Below, piece after piece: positions 58,356-64,000 of a stretch of 64,000 nt of DNA. The notes under the pieces are model-generated. The model did no database searches and was not told the origin of the DNA. It saw only the letters and a list, made by a program, of their open reading frames with translations. The translations under genes and the position numbers were made by a program. Origin of the DNA: Trichaptum fuscoviolaceum (lineage: Eukaryota > Basidiomycota > Agaricomycetes > Hymenochaetales > Trichaptaceae); contig CAJSYZ010000010.1 in the NCBI GenBank assembly GCA_910574455.1, forward strand, positions 1,330,770 through 1,394,769. The letters are read 5' to 3'. Numbering within the stretch: the stretch's first letter is position 1; the number at the start of each line of letters is the position of its first letter.

Positions 58356-58870
58356 ATGGTTCTTTAACACCCTCCACAGAACCAGGTCGGGAATTCAAGC
58401 CTCTCTCGGAGTCTTCTTTCTCTCAATACTGGGAAAATGCCACTTTTCTGCTTTTCATCACTTATTACATGCGGTACAGAAGCCTAAGTTGCGATATTGG
58501 TTGCATTATAATATCTCTTGAGTAGAATCTGAACTATTCCATCAGTAACTACTTCAAGTTGAAGCACAGAAGCATTGCATACGTTGCGTTACAGTAATGT
58601 TGGACATGGTGCAATTTTGCTCGTTTCGTTTTCCCGAACCTACTTTATATATGTACTAATACAAGATCTAGATGTAAAAAAGGATTTCAAAGCAACATCG
58701 TACAGTAAACTTGAAGAAGCCTGAAGACGTACTAAGTTTGTCTTGTGGTATTGCTTAGTACAATCATTAACCTACTCGAGTAAGGTTATTTTAGCATCAT
58801 GCCACGACAGCAGTACTATTTTTAGAGTCTACGATATGGTCACTGATGCACTTCTGTCTTTTCACCCATC
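58356..58870. other. Intergenic stretch upstream of SWP1
   Basis: AT-rich; no gene seen besides the tRNA echo near 58384. Confidence 0.4.
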
Positions 58871-59897
58871 ATGGCTCGTTCACTTCTGGTCGCTTTGCTG
58901 TTCGCCGCATTAGCAAGTGCTGCTCAACTGGCTGTTCAGTCCGCCCGGTTTACAATTACATCTGATGGAGAACAATCTCGGACAGAGAGGTGTGTTTCGC
59001 ATGATTAGTAGCTGTCACCCGAACTAATATATCCAAACTGCTCACTCAGTTTAAAAGTTGGCGACGTTCCGAAAGCACCTCTGTCCCTAGGGCAGAACGA
59101 TATACTCAAGCTCTCGTTTGCTATCACGGAGAAGGGGAATGATAAGGGCATTCAGCCGCATCAGACTTTTTTGAGGTTCTATGACGCAGAGACGGGTGAG
59201 GAGGGTATCCAGCCTGTTCGAGTGACCAGCGGTGGAAAGGCGAAGTTCGAACTCGTGAGTCCCTTCTCCTTTTCGTTGCATGAGTTGCTAGAGTGTCCAT
59301 ACTATTCTTTCTGACCTTTTAGAATATGGCTCGTCCACCGGCATCTCTCCCTCCAACGACTACCTCACCGCTTCGTGTATCCCTCATCGTCGGCTCTTTC
59401 AACCACTCACCACTTAAGGCTGATCTGTTCGACCTTGTCTTACCTGTATCGGCACCGCCGCCCCAGCACCCAGACGAAGCAACCTTCCATCCCCTTCCGG
59501 AGATTCAGCACACCTTCCGCCCAGACCCAAAGTCACCGCCCAAGGTTATAAGCCTAGTCTTCTCAGGTGTCGTCCTTGCTCCCTGGATTGTCCTTCTTGG
59601 ATTCGTAAGTCTGTCTCGTTGTACGCAAAATCTCAGTGCGACTTATTTGTGATTTATTTGTTACAGCTATCTCAGACCCCGTACAAATTGCCCCTCCTGT
59701 TCTCTCCGCCAATCCTTGGTTTTATCACACTCTTAGGCGCTTTCGAAGGATTGCTGCTATATTATTGGGTGGCTCTTCGCATTGGTCAGGTCCTCGCGTA
59801 CGGTGCTGCTTTGAGCGTTGTAACCGCTTTCGCTGGTAACCGCGCGTTGAACACCATTGCAACTTGGCGAGTCGAAGGCGCTGCGAAGTCGCATTGA
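58871..59897 (+). CDS. SWP1: Oligosaccharyltransferase subunit Swp1 / ribophorin II
   Basis: A subunit of the ER-membrane complex that transfers N-glycans. Exons 58871-58989, 59050-59254, 59323-59604 and 59667-59897 give 278 aa. The N-terminus MARSLLVALLFAALASA is a clear signal peptide. A luminal beta-rich part follows (LSLGQNDILKLSFAITEKG, HQTFLRFYDAETGEEG), then the conserved HTFRPDPKSPPKVISLVFSG and three hydrophobic helices (LAPWIVLLGF, ILGFITLLGAFEGLLLYYW, VLAYGAALSVVTAFAGNRAL). The luminal domain is short compared with animal ribophorin II, as in yeast Swp1. Ends KSH. Confidence 0.93.
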
Positions 59898-60482
59898 CAT
59901 AAAAGGCATAACGCCGCTTCATGCATCTGGAGCGTAATCCGTTCAATGCAATGTAGAATGATGTTGACTAAGTTATTCGGAGAGCATCCTGGTTGAAGAA
60001 AACAATAATTTGCAACGTATTTTCAAGATTGTTCCGAGCTCTGTGGGTAGCGAGATCCGGAAAGTAATATTAAGAGACAAAGAAAATAAACCGCAACGTT
60101 TTAACAAAGAGATGTGGATGTAAATGTTATCGGCGTAGTTACCGTCTCTACCACGTTGGTTCGGCGACACGCGACACTCGCGTCGAGGCTGTTTCAAGAG
60201 CGCACGTGATGCGCGGCGCGCCATTATTTGTTCGTATAGGCACGCGACTCGTGTGGCAGCGGAGTTTGAAACTGGTGCGGTTAAGTTCGTCGGGTTCAGC
60301 GCATCGATGACTTTCAACCTACACCCACACCATCCAACGGACGACGAACACCTTAAGCCATCGACATTGCCTGTCGCTGGTAACAGTCTTGACACTCTTC
60401 TATATCTCAGCTTCGTCAAGCTTGCAGCAGTCTATTCACATATACTATTCCCAACGTCATCGACAGACTAACCACACTTATA
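59898..60482. other. Intergenic stretch
   Basis: 3' flank of SWP1 and promoter side of the next gene; no supported gene. Confidence 0.4.
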
Positions 60483-61564
60483 ATGTCTACTCGCGCATTT
60501 GCGGTATTCCAAGACTCGCCGACCGAGGATACAACGCCTAAGCCCTCGGCCACTTCAGCTACGGACTCTATCACCAGCAGTCAAGCTTTTCAAGAACATG
60601 TGCGCTCGACAGAGACCATTCTCTCCCCGACTTTGGAGAAGGAAAATTTACACCCGGTAACTGGTCTCGCAGCACCCCCTCCCAATCTCAGTAAGAAGCG
60701 CAAAATGTCGGAACTCGGTAGCGTGCTGGCTACAAAGGTACTCGCTCCTACGACGAGCAAGCCATCGAAGAGCCGCGAGTTGAAGCGAAGAGCATCGACG
60801 TCATCGGCTAGCGGGAAGTCCAAGGCCAAGAGTCCACTAGATAGGAAGGCCAGCGAGGGAAGGATTCCGCTTGGGAGCACGGAGAATGGCTCATCTTCTG
60901 CACAGCCGGCTCCGCGTAGGCCCTCGCGCGCACTTTCAAGGCAGCCAACCTTAGTACTCGGTACTGTCCCAGAGGAACCCCAGGAGTCCACCGAGGGCCT
61001 TCCGCAAGCTGTCAAACAAGCTTTAATCGACTCACGTTGCTACGAGCTGACAGTCAAGCCTCTGGCAGACGTGTCTACTGCCTACCTTCAGTCGTCTGAC
61101 AAACACGAGGTGGATGACGAGAACTTGACTGAATATCGAGTGGTCAAGGAGGTCAGTTCACTATTCTTCTTTTTGGCAGCTTGCTAATTCGTATATTTCC
61201 ATTCGCCTCGTAGAAGTCCGGCTTCGAACACAAGTTGAGAGACTACTTCACTTCCGCCTCAGCCACAGCCTCGCTTTCGCGCTCGGCTTCTTTGTCCACC
61301 ATCCCGAGCTCGTCGAGCATCTCAACATCCGCGGCCGTGTCATCTAAGGGGGAACGCGTGGCCGCCTTCTCCGTGTTCGGTGACATAGACGAGGAGGAGG
61401 ATGTTTCTTCCTTACCGTCTTCCCCCAAAAAGGCAAGGAAGGAATCTGACGACGAACGGAACCGCTCTCCTGGACCTGTAATACTCTCAACACCAGAGAG
61501 GAGGCAGCTCTACGCCTCTTTCACCTTCGTCACCCCGAAGTCGTCGCCGACTAAGTCGAAGTAA
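60483..61564 (+). CDS. Disordered hypothetical protein with a KEN motif
   Basis: Exons 60483-61151 and 61214-61564 give 339 aa. The first residues, MSTRAFAVFQDSPTEDTTPK, and LEKENLHPVTG (KEN at 53-55) could be a degradation signal for the anaphase-promoting complex, as in many mitotic regulators; this is inference from a three-residue motif. A basic middle (KKRKMSELGS, KSRELKRRASTSSASGKSKA) looks like a nuclear-localisation region. The one well-ordered patch is EGLPQAVKQALIDSRCYELT. The C-terminal part is Ser-rich, with acidic FGDIDEEEDVSS and SSPKKARKESDDERNRSPG. A securin-like or mitotic role is possible, but I cannot assign the family. Confidence 0.7.
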
Positions 61565-62265
61565 AAGGAACGTCGCACCTTGCAAAATGCACTGCGCTAT
61601 CGATACGCATTTGCTGCCACTCAGTCTCTGCCCATGACTAATTGTCCTGTGTCAATCCATCATCGTCTTGTATGTTTATACTTAACATCCGCCATTCTCT
61701 TTCTTTTGTTTGTATAACTGTGGCTCCATCATATCTCTTTCACACTTTGCATTTTGTCTAGCATCTCTGCATTACTGCACGTCGCATGCATGCCACATTA
61801 GTACACCTTCATTCATAGTACCTTCGGATTTATAACTGGAACATACTTTGCATTTATATTCTTTTGATTTGTTTGATTTATTGCCTTTCATCCTACCTCT
61901 ATCGAACGTGTACGCTGTATAATAGATTTTGAAACTCATTGACTCCTTGACCATATCAAAGAAAATTGTTCAGGCTGTTCTGACAAGATGATATGGATAT
62001 TACTGGTCCATGCCATAGCAGGTTCCACACAGACTGAATACGACGAAGCGAAACACTCAGGTTCAAGCAGTGAATACATTGCATGCAACTGATGTTCTAT
62101 TGGTGGATACAAACAAGAATCCTCACAAACATGAGCAGGAACAGAATAGACATAACAAAAGTGCAACAAATTTGAGCGAATTTGATAGTAAACTAAGGGC
62201 ATTGATTAATTAGCGAGCAAAGCAAGGATCAAACAAAGAAACAACAGAAACATGCATTAAACGTT
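61565..62265. other. Convergent 3' intergenic region
   Basis: T-rich sequence between two stops facing each other; no gene seen. Confidence 0.5.
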
Positions 62266-64000
62266 CTACTTTCGCTTTGCAGCACCTTTACCAGTGGCAG
62301 TCGCCCCAGCACCTGCTGTCCTTGTGCTTTTTCGCGGCCGTGTATTCTTCTTTTCCGTCTTCTCCACCTTTTCCATTGCAGTCATGCTTCCTGTTGAAGA
62401 CAGTCTGGAGGAGCGCCGCACTGGACCTGTCTCCTCCGGCTCAGCGCTACTTGCGCGACTCGTAGCGCGAGACGTCCGTCTCTTATTGGACCCTGTAGCA
62501 GACGTCGTCTTCCTCCGCCCTCCAGCTGCAGAAGGCGGCAATGGAGCAAGTTCGTCCGCCTCTTCGTCTCGCTCATCATCGCCCGCATGCTCTCGGGATA
62601 AATCGCCATTCTGCGAATACTCGTCCTCTTCGTACAAAGTACCGGGAATGCTCAGACGGATGTCGTCAACGCTCGTTTCTGGGCTTATTGTACGTTTTCG
62701 GCTGTTTTTCGTGTTCGTATTCGAGCGACGTGTGCGGGCTGAGATGGACTCTTCCGCCGCTGGCGTTATGCGCTTCGCGGATTTGGGGCTGAGCAAATCC
62801 TGTGTGCTCTCTTCGTCTGAGAAAAACGCACCAGGAACGCTGATCTTGGCAGACGAAGAACGCGTCTTTCGCATACGCTGTGGGGACGAGGGCTTGGGTC
62901 GTGGCTCTCTGTTCGACGAAGTTGGGTTGCCGAATATCGAGAATCCTAAATCCTCCCGCTCGCTAGCAGCAGATTGCTCACCGTCATCGCCATTCACGGA
63001 ATGAGAGTCATCTCTCACGCTTTCCGAGCGCCGCAATTGTTCTGAGCCCTCCTCCTCTTGAGGGGGAGTCGGTAGACGTATGTCTGGGCGCTGAGGTAGA
63101 GTTTTCTTCAGGGGTTCTGGCGCCTTCTTGGATTTGCCATTCAAACGAGGCCGCTCAGGTGGCTCTTCCGCCTCTGGAGGATTGAAGAATGCATTACGTG
63201 AGGTGAACGCATTCGTTTTAGGGGTACCGTTTGTACCGTTCACAGTGATTTTGGGAACAGCGGTGGGCGCTAGTGCAGCCGAAGGCGGCCTTTGTGTAGA
63301 GATCCTTGATGGAGTAGATGATTGTGCAGCTATGGAGCTGCTGAAGACAGATGATGAGAAGGTTCCAGAGGGTGTGCTCATCGAAGGCATTGATGCTCCT
63401 TGAGAAATCAAAGTTGGATGAGCAGAAAGTGGCTGAGGAGCACGCGGTGTGGATGTCGACGAGCCGGGGATGAACAAATTTGGCTGTGGAGGCGAAGGAG
63501 CGAATCCATTTGTCATTGAATGCCTTGGTGTTCTCGCTGGAACAGCTCGCCCGCCCAAACTCTGTCGCGAACCTCTCCGGCCACCTACGTCTTCCCACGA
63601 GCTGCTCAGATCTGTCGCCAGACTGGCCGTACTTGTGTTCAGATTTGTCGAGCCTCCACTTCCCGCGGAAGACATGTTAGACCTCCTACTGGAACTCGCC
63701 GGTAGATCAACAAGCTCTTCCTCTAGTAAGACTCTTTCGGCCGCTGGCATGACCGAAATTACCTCTGCCATGATGCGCTGTCGCTCTGCACCCCATGTAC
63801 CCCTCGCCGACGCGCCAGAACTAGGATATTGACGGTCAAACTTGACAGCCTCACTATACTTGCAGCTCAGGATCAGGCGGACGCAAACCATGTCGCGCAC
63901 AATTGAAATAGATGGCGAAGGTAAGGAATCCGGAGGGTTTTTTGCAAACTCTTGAACGACTGTCTCTTCATATTTGGAGAAAGGAAGAGGGAGAAGTTGC
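62266..64000 (-). CDS. ELYS-like-domain nucleoporin/chromatin protein, C-terminal part (runs off the window)
   Basis: Minus-strand frame open from the window end to the stop at 62266, 577 codons without an intron. The first visible residues (LLPLPFSKYEETVVQEFA, then VRLILSCKYSEAVKFDRQY and a helix AERQRIMAEVISVMPAAERV) resemble the end of the ELYS-like helical domain of nuclear-pore assembly proteins. The remaining 470 residues are disordered and Ser/Pro-rich with three copies of a short acidic motif (LGFSIFGNP, SVPGAFFSDEE, LSIPGTLYEEDE), and a basic C-terminus (RPRKSTRTAGAG, GKGAAKRK) suited to DNA or nucleosome contact. The N-terminal domain is outside the window. Confidence 0.75.
   Translation of the reverse strand, partial: QLLPLPFSKYEETVVQEFAKNPPDSLPSPSISIVRDMVCVRLILSCKYSEAVKFDRQYPSSGASARGTWGAERQRIMAEVISVMPAAERVLLEEELVDLPASSSRRSNMSSAGSGGSTNLNTSTASLATDLSSSWEDVGGRRGSRQSLGGRAVPARTPRHSMTNGFAPSPPQPNLFIPGSSTSTPRAPQPLSAHPTLISQGASMPSMSTPSGTFSSSVFSSSIAAQSSTPSRISTQRPPSAALAPTAVPKITVNGTNGTPKTNAFTSRNAFFNPPEAEEPPERPRLNGKSKKAPEPLKKTLPQRPDIRLPTPPQEEEGSEQLRRSESVRDDSHSVNGDDGEQSAASEREDLGFSIFGNPTSSNREPRPKPSSPQRMRKTRSSSAKISVPGAFFSDEESTQDLLSPKSAKRITPAAEESISARTRRSNTNTKNSRKRTISPETSVDDIRLSIPGTLYEEDEYSQNGDLSREHAGDDERDEEADELAPLPPSAAGGRRKTTSATGSNKRRTSRATSRASSAEPEETGPVRRSSRLSSTGSMTAMEKVEKTEKKNTRPRKSTRTAGAGATATGKGAAKRK

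Noticed and set aside
62294..63004. Long plus-strand frame (236 codons) opposite the ELYS-like gene
   Set aside because: Antisense shadow of a Ser/Arg-rich coding exon; no motif and low-complexity composition.
1..64000. CRISPR array, rDNA, telomere repeat or viral gene
   Set aside because: No regularly spaced repeats, rRNA sequence, telomeric units or viral hallmark proteins were seen.

Overview
The window is nuclear DNA from a filamentous basidiomycete, most likely an Agaricomycete. The evidence is the many short (about 45-90 nt) GT-AG introns per gene, both-strand gene packing, a Sec24 with an N-terminal WW domain, and a fungal Bsd2/Ndfip-type relic. The genus cannot be told from sequence alone. 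All exon coordinates below were worked out by hand from reading-frame and splice-site continuity, not from transcript data.

Layout. 1-7.1 kb is a graveyard: a scrambled CSE1 (exportin-2) pseudogene, split by about 4.4 kb that includes a 3-kb element with long terminal inverted repeats and a decayed kinase gene inside. 7.97-10.63 kb holds a 6-phosphofructo-2-kinase whose phosphatase domain has lost its catalytic histidine. 10.6-16.9 kb is essentially gene-free. 16.9-31 kb holds a basic hypothetical protein, the circularly permuted GTPase MTG1, a small four-TM protein, a Gin4/Nim1-type septation kinase and an MGRN1-like RING ligase. 31.4-32.5 kb is a decayed unknown gene. 33.4-37.4 kb holds a divergent pair, an auxin-efflux-carrier-family transporter and a protein-L-isoaspartate methyltransferase, with a 112-bp MITE between them. 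37.9-38.7 kb is a truncated, frameshifted Bsd2/Ndfip-like pseudogene. 40.5-45.8 kb holds an MFS transporter and two tandem short-chain dehydrogenases. 46.2-54.1 kb is a housekeeping block: ribosomal uL15, Rpb11, mitochondrial uS5, a PITH protein and Sec24. 55.0-57.1 kb is a second MFS gene, paralogous to the first. 57.2-58.4 kb holds an intron-bearing tRNA-Cys amid tRNA-derived fragments and a hairpin element. 58.9-64 kb holds Swp1/ribophorin II, a disordered hypothetical with a KEN motif, and the C-terminal part of an ELYS-domain nucleoporin that runs off the window.

How the genes relate. Most are unlinked housekeeping genes; there is no convincing metabolic cluster, although the MFS-SDR-SDR trio could form a small transport/redox module. 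The most striking features are gene-structural. Both SDR paralogues need the same 7-nt micro-exon just before the catalytic tyrosine. Both MFS paralogues share a 13-nt micro-exon inside an otherwise superimposable 10-exon pattern. Other points of note are the TIR element with captured kinase, the MITE with a perfect 9-bp target duplication in a divergent promoter, and the tRNA-Cys 3' end repeated on the far side of a 600-bp hairpin insertion.
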